Of a stretch of DNA of 64,000 nt, positions 56,349-63,835 are shown in pieces. The DNA is taken from positions 1 through 64,000 of the forward strand of contig JBAIAA010000602.1 in NCBI GenBank assembly GCA_037893245.1, given 5' to 3'. Position numbers and translations under genes: made by a program. This DNA is from Crossaster papposus (taxonomy: Eukaryota > Echinodermata > Asteroidea > Velatida > Solasteridae). Positions within the stretch are counted from its first letter, which is position 1, and the number at the start of each line of letters is the position of its first letter. The notes below the pieces were generated by a model. The model saw nothing but the letters and a program-made list of their open reading frames with translations, searched no databases and was not told the origin of the DNA.

Positions 56349-56441
56349 TCACAAGTCCTCCATGATAAGTATTGTGACACAGTTTATATACTGACTAGCC
56401 CTGTTGACTACAAAGGAAAGTCAGGTGAGGCAAATCTACAG
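56349..56441 (+). CDS. Exon of unidentified protein (residues 55-85)
   Basis: 93 bases, phase 0 at both ends, translating SQVLHDKYCDTVYILTSP then VDYKGKSGEANLQ. The donor is a perfect 'ctacag|gtaagt'. The acceptor must be the 'cacctag' ending at 56348: using the upstream 'cctacag' instead would bring an in-frame TAG into the exon. The segment is less charged than its neighbours and could be a short beta-strand or linker part. Its frame and phase agree with exons on both sides, which is the main evidence that it is real. Confidence 0.78.
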
Positions 56442-57714
56442 GTAAGTGTATTGTTCGAGTACTTTGCATAAAATTAGCTTAAGAATTGGGTTAATTCTAT
56501 CAAGGATTACAAGCAACAATTGTATTTAGGCCAGTCCAGGCCAGTAAAAAAACAAACAAAGGCGAGTTAGCTGGTAAAAGAACAATCAGCTTGCGCTATA
56601 CAAAAAAAAGGAATTTCTAGCACATTGTATAATTTACATGTACATACACAAACCTTGTTTCGTTACATTATTATTGATTATATAACTGACATACAGATCC
56701 TTGTCATTTTATTGGTTGAACTCGCATCACCTGACATTCATTATTGCTCCCATTCACGCCGGGGCTCAAAAATTCCCATTTGCCCATACTATTCAACAGC
56801 TAGGATCATTCATTCTTGTTCTCACTAATTTTGAACAGCAGAGTGCCGCACACCAAAACCCGGGAAGAAGGTTAATATTTTCCAAGGAGAACAAAACACA
56901 GCGCTCCTTAAAAATTCCACAGGAGAAGTAATTTCTTCAGTTTGATTTGTAACGCGAACCGGAACGCGTCCGTTGATTTTGTGTCATGGAAAAATCTATA
57001 CTACAGTACTAATTAAGGTACTGTTTTTTTACGTACACTTGCGGTATACTCACGCAGTATGTGTGCCGCGTCAGCCATGCGCGCCAATGGCCATGAACAT
57101 CACGAATAAACACTGTATGTACAGGAATGACACGATCCTATCTCTGCAATGCATGGCGCGTGCACTGTTGTGTACATGTACATGTACGTACTGGTACGAG
57201 TGCGTGTACAATATACCTGTAAACAACCCCAGTACAGAACTGTAGCTGTGCAGTGTATCTACTTACTGAATGTACATGGTGTTCCGTACAAAAATACCAG
57301 GTGTGATTTTCAGTGCGCCTAATCGACCATGAGTGCCTGACCCGTGCAATACGTTTTGTGGTAAAATAAAGTGGTACATTATTGTATATGGCACTGAAAC
57401 TAAACAAAGAAGTACTGCATGCGCGCGCAAAGTAAACAAATGTGTAGCTAGCGCGTGCATTAGCAAACTTTGAAAGCGACGTCTTTTAAAAGCTTTGAAA
57501 GCAACATACACATGTAGGCCGAAACAGCTCTTGTTTTTGTTATTTTCTTTTCTTTCTATTTAAGGAGATCGAATAGCTCTTCTTAAATCAACATCAGGAT
57601 TTAAGGAGAGCAATTTTAAGCTCTCCTCATTTTTGTTTTATAAATGAAGGACTTGTATACTATTGTATCTTTTTGTGTGCCTGAGCAGTTATTATTAAGT
57701 GTATTTCTCTGCAG
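56442..57714. other. Intron, no gene supported
   Basis: Begins with consensus gtaagt and ends with 'ttctctgcag'. Open frames of 67-90 codons occur on both strands at 56625-57511, overlap one another and show no domain, so I take them as chance. Other features are a TGTACATG-rich patch (57165-57215), a GCGCGC patch near 57420, and two small hairpins: ATTTAAGGAGA with TCTTCTTAAAT (57559-57590) and AGGAGAGC with GCTCTCCT (57604-57627). No mobile element is recognised. Confidence 0.6.
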
Positions 57715-57815
57715 GCAATATCTCTTATGGACAGAGTAGAGACAGGGAGGGAAGAGTTAAAGAAACAGCTGAAGATGATAGAAGAGAAACGGGCCATCCA
57801 AGAGAGAAATGAACG
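57715..57815 (+). CDS. Exon of unidentified protein (residues 86-118 plus split Arg)
   Basis: 101 bases between 'ttctctgcag' and 'aacg|gtacgt', entering in phase 0 and leaving in phase 2. The translation begins AISLMDRVETGREELKKQ and ends LKMIEEKRAIQERNE. The heptad-like spacing of Leu, Ile and Met with alternating Glu/Lys indicates a coiled-coil helix. The last two bases (CG) need one base from the next exon: T from 61012 or A from 61484 both give arginine. Confidence 0.85.
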
Positions 57816-57997
57816 GTACGTTATCAATCAGGAGGTGTGATGATGGTGTCTGTGTGCAAATGACTCGCTGTATAATGGTTATGAAGATAGAAAGCTAGGT
57901 AGGATTGCTGAATGCATAATTGCTGCCATATCCCTTGAGCTAAACATGAAGACGCACCGTGTTTATTGCAAGCCCACTTGAACCAGAATAAAGGGGA
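57816..57997. other. Start of a 3.2-kb intron
   Basis: Follows a consensus gtacgt donor. No gene or element is recognised before the LINE fragment begins near 57998. An open minus-strand frame of 75 codons crossing 57824-58051 is taken as chance because it runs into the LINE fragment on the opposite strand. Confidence 0.5.
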
Positions 57998-58385
57998 AGA
58001 TATACTATCTCGTCTCATCCTCAACCGGCTACAGTCATCCCAAAAAGTCAATGTGCTTTTGTGCCTCGCGTGGCACAGTTGGCATGATGTTTTCGGGTCA
58101 ACAACTCCAGGAAAAGTGCAGAGAACAACATCCTGACCTCTTCATTGTCTTCATCGACCTGACAAAGGTCTGTGGAAGCTTCTGTACAGGGCTGGCTGCC
58201 CATCCAAGATAATTAACATCATCAGATTCTTCCACGATGGTATGGTTGCCCGTGTGAGGTTGCGGCTCTACGTCCATCTAGCCCATTTCCTGTTACCAAC
58301 GGCACTAAACAGGGCTGTGTCCTAATACCATTGCTCTTTAGCAGTGTTTTTTCATTCATGCTCCGTTATGCTTTCAACAACTGCA
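57998..58385 (+). mobile_element. LINE fragment: reverse transcriptase core, broken
   Basis: Conceptual translation in shifting frames gives successive non-LTR reverse transcriptase blocks: SRLILNRL, QCAF with RGTVGMMFS, QQLQEKCREQHPDLFIVF then IDLTK, then LWKLLYRAGCPSKIINI and RFFHDGMVARV, then PVTNGTKQGCVLIPLLFS. The KQGC block is the conserved turn of the RT fingers/palm. The usual AFD and neighbouring residues after DLTK are deleted, and several frameshifts are present. The catalytic YxDD block is not reached. Order and wording resemble CR1/L2/Jockey-type elements, but the clade is uncertain. It is a dead 5'- and 3'-truncated piece in an intron. Confidence 0.85.
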
Positions 58386-59045
58386 CGCGGGGATAATGAT
58401 TCAGTTTTGCACTGACAGCGGTGGTGTATTTCATTTAAATTGTTGCTCCGACAAAGTCGTGCGCCTTATCGCGCTAATCGTTTCAAAAGTCGCTCAACCA
58501 TTGCATACTATTTCAACATTGCAACATTTAACATTGCGACAAAATGAAGGCTATGTAAACTGTTGAATTAGATGGTACCAGACTAATTATTCATTAGAGC
58601 TGACTGGTATTAATTTGTAATTAACTTTATTTCATTATTTTTAAGCTCCAAAAAGGAAGATTTTACTTCACTTTTAATTTAAGATGGCCGACCCGTGAAT
58701 ATTGCGTAATGGGAGGACATTTCATGCTGCACCTCATCATCACTTTTTGTTGGAAAACTTGGCATGATTATGAGCTTAAAAACATTTAGGGTAACTGGAT
58801 TTTGAAGTCTCTGATTTGTCCCACCTAAAAAAAAACCACAGTATTGAGATTTGTGAGCCCACCCACCCTCAGCCTGCCACCGTCACCACTAGAATGCCTA
58901 ACAGACCAGTTGTACGTACATGTACCTCTGATGTGCGTGTGTCGGAGCGTGTCAGCTTGTCATCTATCACACTGAAACTCAACACCACCGTCTTCAATGA
59001 ACTCAACGATGACATGAGTTGTTTTTCAGAGAATAGGCTCTGTCT
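58386..59045. other. Intron sequence, nothing recognised
   Basis: No exon with matching phase and splice sites is visible, and none is needed, because the flanking exons join in phase. Overlapping open frames at 58816-59121 (+) and 58869-59060 (-) lie on top of each other and partly within the inverted-repeat arm, so both are taken as chance. Confidence 0.5.
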
Positions 59046-59430
59046 ACGAAGTAAACACAAATGTCACGTGATACGCGCGACCCACTTCTGGCATTTTCAC
59101 AATGTAACTCAAAGCCCATAGTTAATACTGTGACAGAAAGTGCAAGGACTTAGTGCCAGTAACCACGAACTGTAACCACGGGCGGACAAGACCTGTAGTT
59201 GCGCGCGCTGGCTGGGCGGAGCTTACCGCTCAGTGACTCGCTGCGTGAATGCACGCGATTGGGTAACAAAGCCCATATGCTTAAGTACATGTATGTGTTT
59301 TACATGGTGTACGTGCGTGTTTACCTGGGTGGTAGACACGTAATATTCATTGTTATAGTTGTTCGAGAGCTGCACGACAGATAAGACGTAGGTAACTGGT
59401 GCTGCGTTTTGTGAAATGCTTATGCGAATC

Positions 59431-59590
59431 GGTACAAAGCGATATACCTGTACATTGTTTACGCAAGCCTGCATGGTTAATGTGTTGGTGGTACAAAGCT
59501 GAGACAGCTAGCTGTACATAGCTGACGCAAACTGGCATGGTTAATACGTAGCAGGTGCAAAGCTGTACTGGTTGTACACAGCTTACTGGG
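59431..59590 (+). repeat. Imperfect ~60-bp tandem repeat, 2.7 copies
   Basis: Units start at 59431, 59490 and 59554. Each begins 'ggtacaaagc' (third: 'ggtgcaaagc'); the first two contain 'tgtaca' and a 'gacgcaa.ctggcatggttaat'-like segment. It sits inside the inverted-arm element, directly before the 18-bp minisatellite. Confidence 0.75.
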
Positions 59591-59700
59591 GCATGTAATG
59601 CTGACTAGGCATGTAATGCTGACTAGGCATGTAATGCTGACTAGGCATGTAATGCTGACTATAGGCACGTAATGCTGACTAGGCGCTTGATGCTGACTTC
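59591..59700 (+). repeat. 18-bp minisatellite, about six copies
   Basis: The unit 'gcatgtaatgctgactag' starts at 59591, 59609, 59627 and 59645, then 59665 after a 2-base insertion, and 59683 as a degenerate copy. The first three are identical, so the expansion is recent. It overlaps chance minus-strand frames that encode a short repeated peptide. Confidence 0.95.
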
Positions 59701-60148
59701 GCTTGTGTAATGTTCATGATGGCTTTTGCGTTCTGAACACTGCAGTTATTGTGCATTGCTGCTGAGGACCCTAGTATTTAAACAGCCCACTTAATTTCCA
59801 ATTACTGTGCATTTCTTGATTGTTATGAATAAATCATCTTTATTGTTCATTGTACCGTCAATCCAGTTGTCAAGGAGTCTTTGTTACAGGTTATAGTGTA
59901 ATTAACAGAGAGTAATCGCAATCATCATAATCGGCGGTATATTTCCTCCAAAACGGACCTGCACCCTTAGCCTTTTAGGTCGCTCTGAGTGATCTCTCGT
60001 CTAGGGAAGAGCCTTAGGTTGGGAAGATTGTCGTGGCTTTAATAGGTGTCCGACTTATCCTAACAGCCTTAGGTTGGCCCGGGGAGTTCCCGCCACAATA
60101 CACACGAATAGAGTTTTCACAAAGTGACGCTATCCGTGTGTATTAGCT

Positions 60149-60832
60149 ATGGGCTTTGTATTACTTTGTGAAAATGCCAGAAGTGGGTTGTATCACGTGA
60201 CATTTGTGTTACTTCGTGGGGACGGTGACAAAATTAGGGGTTCAATTTTCCATGTCCATGTTACATCAGACATAGGAATTTGTTTTTTTAATTCAGCACA
60301 CATTCCTTGGCGCCTTTTATATCAGGGTAATTACATAAAACAAAGTACCTATAGCAAAAACTTTGAAGTCAATTTCAGCGACACTTGCATGGTAAATTAC
60401 TTGGTCATGTGTGACCGGGACATCAACAAATATCACAATTTTAGACCCCCTTTTAGACCCCCTTATTTATGGACTAACCAATGGAGAATCAGTTCTGTTC
60501 TTGAAAATCAAATTTCTATCGGATGTGTAAACATAATTTTTGCTATAAATACCACCACAAAGTGGTACAAAAGAGAATGGACAGAAATTAAACAAATGTC
60601 ACTTGCTCCTAAACAATTTGTAAACATTTCTCTTAACCAGTTCGTATTATATAAAAACGTGTCTACATCCAAATTTGTTCCTGAATTCAAGCAGAGCAAG
60701 GCCATAAATATCTGTCAGCGACCGGCTCGCAGCGAGCAAGGCCAGAAATATCAGGGTGTGCTACCCACAGATGCCGGCCTAAACCTGACTCGGATCAAGG
60801 TTCGTGAAAAACAATCCCGCGCTTGGGCCTAA
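60149..60832 (+). other. Unexplained 227-codon open frame, probably not a gene
   Basis: This is the longest uninterrupted frame in the window. It starts with an ATG inside the right arm of the inverted-repeat element and ends at TAA at 60832, within the intron between the exons at 57715 and 61012. The translation (start MGFVLLCENARSGLYH) shows no signal peptide, domain or motif I recognise. It includes a duplicated FRPP from a 'ttttagaccccc' tandem copy, and a duplicated 'gagcaaggcca' segment near its end. Because its start depends on the repeat arm and no splice signals fit, chance or a decayed insert is more likely than an expressed gene. Confidence 0.15.
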
Positions 60833-61011
60833 TCAATGTCAAAATAATCCTTGCGTGAACTGGTTAAGATATTGTACTTGTTACAGACGTACATGTATGT
60901 ATTTGCAACATTATATTTCTAGTGTTATGCAAAAGACTTCTTAGTATAAAGGCTCATTGTAGATAAACCAACTTAGAATCGACCATTTGAATTTGTTTGC
61001 TTTTAGATCAG

Positions 61012-61123
61012 TGGCAACACTATCAAGAAACTGGACAGTAACTTGTTCCGTGGTCAAGAGATTAACAAAGTATACAGAGAGATAATGAAGACATTGCCTA
61101 CTGACCACTTAGCTTATGATCAG
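61012..61123 (+). CDS. Exon of unidentified protein (residues 119-156), copy 1 of three
   Basis: 112 bases, entering in phase 2 and leaving in phase 0 at 'gatcag|gtagtt'. Phase requires the acceptor 'ttttagatcag' ending at 61011 rather than the TTTTAG five bases upstream; it then reads (R)GNTIKKLDSNLFRGQEINK, then VYREIMKTLPTDHLAYDQ. The sequence is basic-acidic and helical in character. Two further copies of this exon lie downstream in the same intron (61482-61529 and 61584-61675), and a SINE lies between the first two. Confidence 0.85.
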
Positions 61124-61217
61124 GTAGTTATCTCACTGACCCTGCCTTCTAAACTTTGCCTCGCCATGCACTACCCCACCCAAACCACCACACCCATGAA
61201 CTGGACATTTAACCTTT

Positions 61218-61480
61218 GGGGCCCAGTGGTTTATGTTTGTGATTCACGATCAGAGGGTCGGGGTTCGAATCCAGCTGCTGGCCTTATGTTGTGTCCTTGG
61301 GCACGCCACTTCACCCCACTTGCCTCTTTCCACCCATGGGTACAGACATTCGCTGGGGAGTAACCTGCGATGGACCAGCATCCCATCCTGGGAGGGGGGA
61401 ATATTCTCAGTTATTTTATGCTAGAGAAACGAGTTAAACACCAGCCTGATGAGCCACATTGGCTCGTGACAGGCTTTACT
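61218..61480 (+). mobile_element. tRNA-derived SINE with conserved core
   Basis: The head has a box A-like 'ggcccagtgg' and a perfect box B 'ggttcgaatcc' (61262-61272), the internal RNA polymerase III promoter of tRNA-derived SINEs. The core 'tgtgtccttgggca' and the tail motifs 'gatggaccagcatcc' and 'gagccacattggctcg' follow. I recall similar elements from marine invertebrate genomes. The 3' end 'ggctttactt' touches the second copy of the exon at once, so the SINE has replaced the 5' part of that copy or been joined to it. No target duplication is visible. Confidence 0.8.
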
Positions 61481-61481
61481 T

Positions 61482-61529
61482 AGAGAGATTATGAAGACAT
61501 TACCAACTGACCACTTGGCCTATGACCAG
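61482..61529 (+). CDS. Second copy of the 61012 exon, 5'-truncated, reading frame kept
   Basis: 48 bases align to the 3' end of the exon at 61012 and encode the same 16 residues, REIMKTLPTDHLAYDQ. There are six base differences (ATA/ATT, TTG/TTA, CCT/CCA, TTA/TTG, GCT/GCC, GAT/GAC), all third-position and silent. The donor and next 17 intron bases (gtagttatctcactgacc) are identical. The SINE end supplies 'ctttacttag' as a possible acceptor. An exon starting at 61484 would enter in phase 2 and give CG|A, arginine, with the upstream exon, so it could act as a mutually exclusive shorter alternative. Whether it is spliced is unknown. Confidence 0.6.
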
Positions 61530-61583
61530 GTAGTTATCTCACTGACCGCTCCCTCCTAAACTATTCCCCGCCTCTACAACCAG

Positions 61584-61675
61584 AAAATAGAAAGTAACTT
61601 TAATCAAAAGATTAATGAAGTATACAGAGAGATTATGAAGACGTTTCCAACTGATCACTAATAGTGTATGATAAT
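61584..61675 (+). pseudogene. Third, broken copy of the 61012 exon
   Basis: The similarity runs through 'attaatgaagtatacagaga' and 'gattatgaagac', reading K-I-E-S-N-F-N-Q-K-I-N-E-V-Y-R-E-I-M-K-T-F-P-T-D-H before a TAA stop. Relative to copy 1 it lacks two codons after SN and has amino-acid changes; its donor has changed from CAG|gtagt to AATgtagt. It shares ATT and CCA codons with copy 2, so copies 2 and 3 are probably closer to each other. Only about 54 bases separate the end of copy 2 from the start of copy 3. Confidence 0.8.
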
Positions 61676-61680
61676 GTAGT

Positions 61681-61723
61681 CCGGATTACCATTTCGGTGC
61701 TCTACCAACTGAGTTATATAGCC
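61681..61723 (-). mobile_element. tRNA-derived SINE head, inverted
   Basis: Read on the minus strand it gives 'actcagttggtagagcaccg' preceded by 'ggctatata', a box A region closely matching the + strand SINE head at 62791. No box B follows on this strand. A matching box B-like and tail segment lies just downstream on the + strand (61768-61826), so the head appears to have been flipped relative to its body. Confidence 0.6.
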
Positions 61724-61767
61724 TTGTGTCGGTGGCTCCCTATATTTATCAATATATTTGTTCATCA

Positions 61768-61826
61768 GGGGATGCTGGTCAACAGCCATCAACCAGTCGA
61801 GCTCCAGTCAATTTATGTGTTCAATT
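61768..61826 (+). mobile_element. SINE body/tail fragment
   Basis: 'ggggatgctggtcaacagcc' and 'gctccagtcaattt' match 'cgggatgttggttcaagcc' and 'gctccagtcaattt' of the SINE at 62791. The box B is degenerate and a 12-base insertion lies after it. It probably belongs with the inverted head at 61681-61723. Confidence 0.6.
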
Positions 61827-61896
61827 CTATATAAAATTTCTTAGTCAATTTTTCTTAGTGGCTTATTTGAAATGTATAAACAAAAAGCCTAATGGT

Positions 61897-62627
61897 GCTG
61901 TCCCATGGCGCCGGCTAAGCCCAACGGGCCCTTACCGTTTGATTTAAATGACAAGCGGTGTAAATCTCTCCGGCCGCAAAGATTATATTTTTGTTAAATT
62001 TGTCCACCGTGTCCTCAACGTTTCCATTCCGTCTCCTTACCGGGTTCTTACCACATACAACGTCCTCGTACCAGCTAGTGTCACTAGTGTCACTGTGTCT
62101 GGAACGGTTTCTGAACGGGTGCGATGTAAACCACACGGCAACAGGCCGGTATGGAGACTTTATGAGGACAGTAGAACGGTAAGAGGACGAAGTAGGTCGG
62201 TAAGAGAGCGGTTGAAAGTTAATAGACCGGTGAGGGGTCAGTATGTAGCCGGTATGAGGTGGTGGGTCAACGTTGAGCAAACGGCGAGAGCCCTGCGAGA
62301 ACCCGGTATGAACACGGTGACAACCCGTTGGACAAAATATGACACGTCGTCACCGTTTTCACCGCCCCAAAAATTGGGTCCATAACGGCCTCGTACAGGC
62401 CCACTATCCTTTTACCGGGTTCTCGCCGTGTGGTACAAGCGGTGGCACACGGCGAAAGTTTTGGGCATGCCCAAAACTTTTGCCGTGTCTTGCCGGCCAC
62501 TAACGGGCCCCCACCGTGTTCACCGATCGCGCAACGCCCCGCCATGTGCCCTTACCGTGTTCCACCGTCCGCACAAAATGTACCACACGGTGGCACACGG
62601 TAGGCTTAGCCGGCGCCATAGGACAGC
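61897..62627. mobile_element. 731-bp non-autonomous DNA element with 25-bp TIRs
   Basis: The left end 61897-61921 (GCTGTCCCATGGCGCCGGCT then AAGCC) and the reverse complement of 62603-62627 match at 24 of 25 bases. The interior is GC-rich and filled with short inverted CCGGT/ACCGG and CACGGT/ACCGTG words, giving overlapping chance frames on both strands. No transposase is present. It contains a 42-bp palindrome at 62447-62488. No target-site duplication is clear from the flanks ('aatggt' and 'tacttt'), so the superfamily is not assigned. It lies in the intron before the last visible exon. Confidence 0.75.
62447..62488. repeat. 42-bp near-perfect palindrome
   Basis: 21-base arms with no spacer meet at GCATGC (62465-62470). 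The left arm reads 'acacggcgaaagttttgggca' in two parts (acacggcgaa, agttttgggca), and the right arm is its complement with one mismatch. It can extrude as a cruciform. It lies inside the 731-bp TIR element. Confidence 0.92.
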
Positions 62628-62790
62628 TACTTTACCATCTTGCTTTTCCCCATTTTTAACCTGTTGTTTTAACATTGTTTCAAAATTGTTGCTAGTATCG
62701 TGCCTTTGGCGTGGAAATTTCGATTTGATGGCTTCAGACTAGCACCCCTGAACAAAAATATTGACATATTTGGGTAACCAACAACATAGC

Positions 62791-62876
62791 GCCGGATAGC
62801 TCAGTTGGTAGGGCACCGTAATGGCAATCGGGATGTTGGTTCAAGCCCCGCTCCAGTCAATTTCTTTGTTCAAATG
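62791..62876 (+). mobile_element. tRNA-derived SINE fragment
   Basis: Box A 'tagctcagttgg' (62797-62808) and box B 'ggttcaagccc' (62838-62848) are both good, with tRNA-like spacing. The 3' side 'gctccagtcaattt' does not pair with 'gccggat', so an acceptor stem cannot form. It is therefore a SINE head rather than a working tRNA gene. The tail 'gctccagtcaattt' and 'ttgttcaa' matches the fragment at 61768-61826. Confidence 0.7.
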
Positions 62877-63085
62877 TCTTTGATCCAAAAACTGTGAGTC
62901 TGTAACCTTCTTGACCATTACTAGATAATAGATGTATACAATTTGGAATAAAACAAAATGTGCAGGTTTATAAACTGAGTTGGAAAAACTTTAAATGCAC
63001 AGCTCTAAACCTTTTCGAAAATGAAAAGAAGTATGTGTGCTTAGATTTACAGCATTCTCTTGTAATTTCCTTCGTGCAAATGTAG

Positions 63086-63249
63086 GATGAGTTTATGGAG
63101 CATTCCGCCAGCTACCACGCCTTAGCCAACCACACCATCTTAGCCTCCTCAATGATACAGAAACGTGGTCTAGATAGAGTGCTGAACCCGCTCCTAACTA
63201 AGACAGAGAACCCACCCTGGAGAGATGACAGAGAAGAATGGTCTAATAG
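63086..63249 (+). CDS. Exon of unidentified protein (residues 157-210)
   Basis: 164 bases from 'gtgcaaatgtag' to 'aatag|gtatgg', entering in phase 0 and leaving in phase 2. It translates DEFMEHSASYHALANHTI, LASSMIQKRGLDRVLNPLL, then TKTENPPWRDDREEWSNR. The mix of helix-forming and Trp/Pro-rich parts, with no stop in frame, looks like real coding sequence, and it joins exactly to the exon at 61012. The gene continues past the right end of the window. The family is not recognised. Confidence 0.85.
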
Positions 63250-63511
63250 GTATGGCTGTGTCCTGAATCACCTGTCTATTATCGTCCGTCGATGTCATTT
63301 TTTTAATAATAATCGATATATCGGAAATTCAATATCGAGTATACCTCGATATATCAATTATTTCCCGTGTACAAGATGAAGCCTAAAAACAGCGCTAAAT
63401 ATACTAAAGACCGACAGTTTAATAGGTACGTTGCATACAGGTTTTCGGCTTGATCCTCCGCGCATGGTCCGAACAATATCAAATTGCGCCAGCCCGCGTG
63501 TTTATGGTTTA
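63250..63511. other. Intron start with AT-rich palindromes
   Basis: After the donor, the sequence holds CGATATATCG (63314-63323) and an ATATCGAG/CTCGATAT hairpin with a 5-base loop (63332-63352). They may be the remains of a small inverted-repeat element. Nothing else is recognised before the MITE. Confidence 0.5.
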
Positions 63512-63833
63512 TTGAGGGCGCCCTTAAAGGTAGTAAATATCATTTAACTGACCTGTCCGAAGTTTTACAATCATGGATGCCGAGAAAATTGAGAAAAACA
63601 GCATTTGTTTTTAACCGGTTTTTAGCCGGACGGCGATCGTGATTTTTTTAAAAGAAAATTATATTTTTCGGAATAATTACAGGATATCTAGCGCCATCAT
63701 TTTGCTGGATGCCTAGAATCATTATTTACTTTCAATTGAGTAAGATTTTTCCTAATAATTCGGTAATAAATATTTTCGATATCTGCAAATGGTGTATACT
63801 ACACTATACCTTCAATTATAAGGGCGCCCTCAA
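63512..63833. mobile_element. 322-bp MITE with TA target duplication
   Basis: Perfect 15-bp terminal inverted repeats TTGAGGGCGCCCTTA sit at both ends, flanked by TA at 63510-63511 and 63834-63835. TA duplication is typical of Tc1/mariner-type elements, so this is probably a non-autonomous member. The interior is AT-rich and has no open frame. Including the TA, the inverted match is TTATTGAGGGCGCCC at the left and its complement at the right. Confidence 0.75.
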
Positions 63834-63835
63834 TA

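Larger units (their letters stand above)
59046..60217. mobile_element. Element with ~80-bp terminal inverted arms, ~1.17 kb
   Basis: The left arm (59046-59128) and right arm (60140-60217) are reverse complements over about 80 bases with few mismatches and a 3-base gap; 'ccacttctggcattttcaca' is found in both. Each arm contains the palindrome TCACGTGA. The right arm also has its own nested hairpin (atacacacgaatag with ctatccgtgtgtat, about 60096-60143). The interior holds two tandem repeats but no transposase. This fits a non-autonomous or foldback DNA transposon. No target-site duplication was found, so the superfamily is open and the true ends could lie a few bases away. Confidence 0.62.

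Noticed and set aside
57138-57511. Overlapping minus-strand frames of 82 and 89 codons, and a 90-codon plus-strand frame in the same place
   Set aside because: Overlap on both strands, low-complexity TGTACATG/GCGC content and no motif; they lie inside a well-bounded intron.
57604-57627. Terminator-like hairpin followed by T-rich sequence
   Set aside because: Resembles a bacterial terminator, but the context is a eukaryotic intron.
61915-62742. Several 63-145 codon frames on both strands
   Set aside because: They lie in the GC-rich TIR element, whose inverted words keep stops rare on both strands; no protein motif.
62791-62862. Intact tRNA gene
   Set aside because: Box A and B are good, but no acceptor stem can form; a SINE head fits better.
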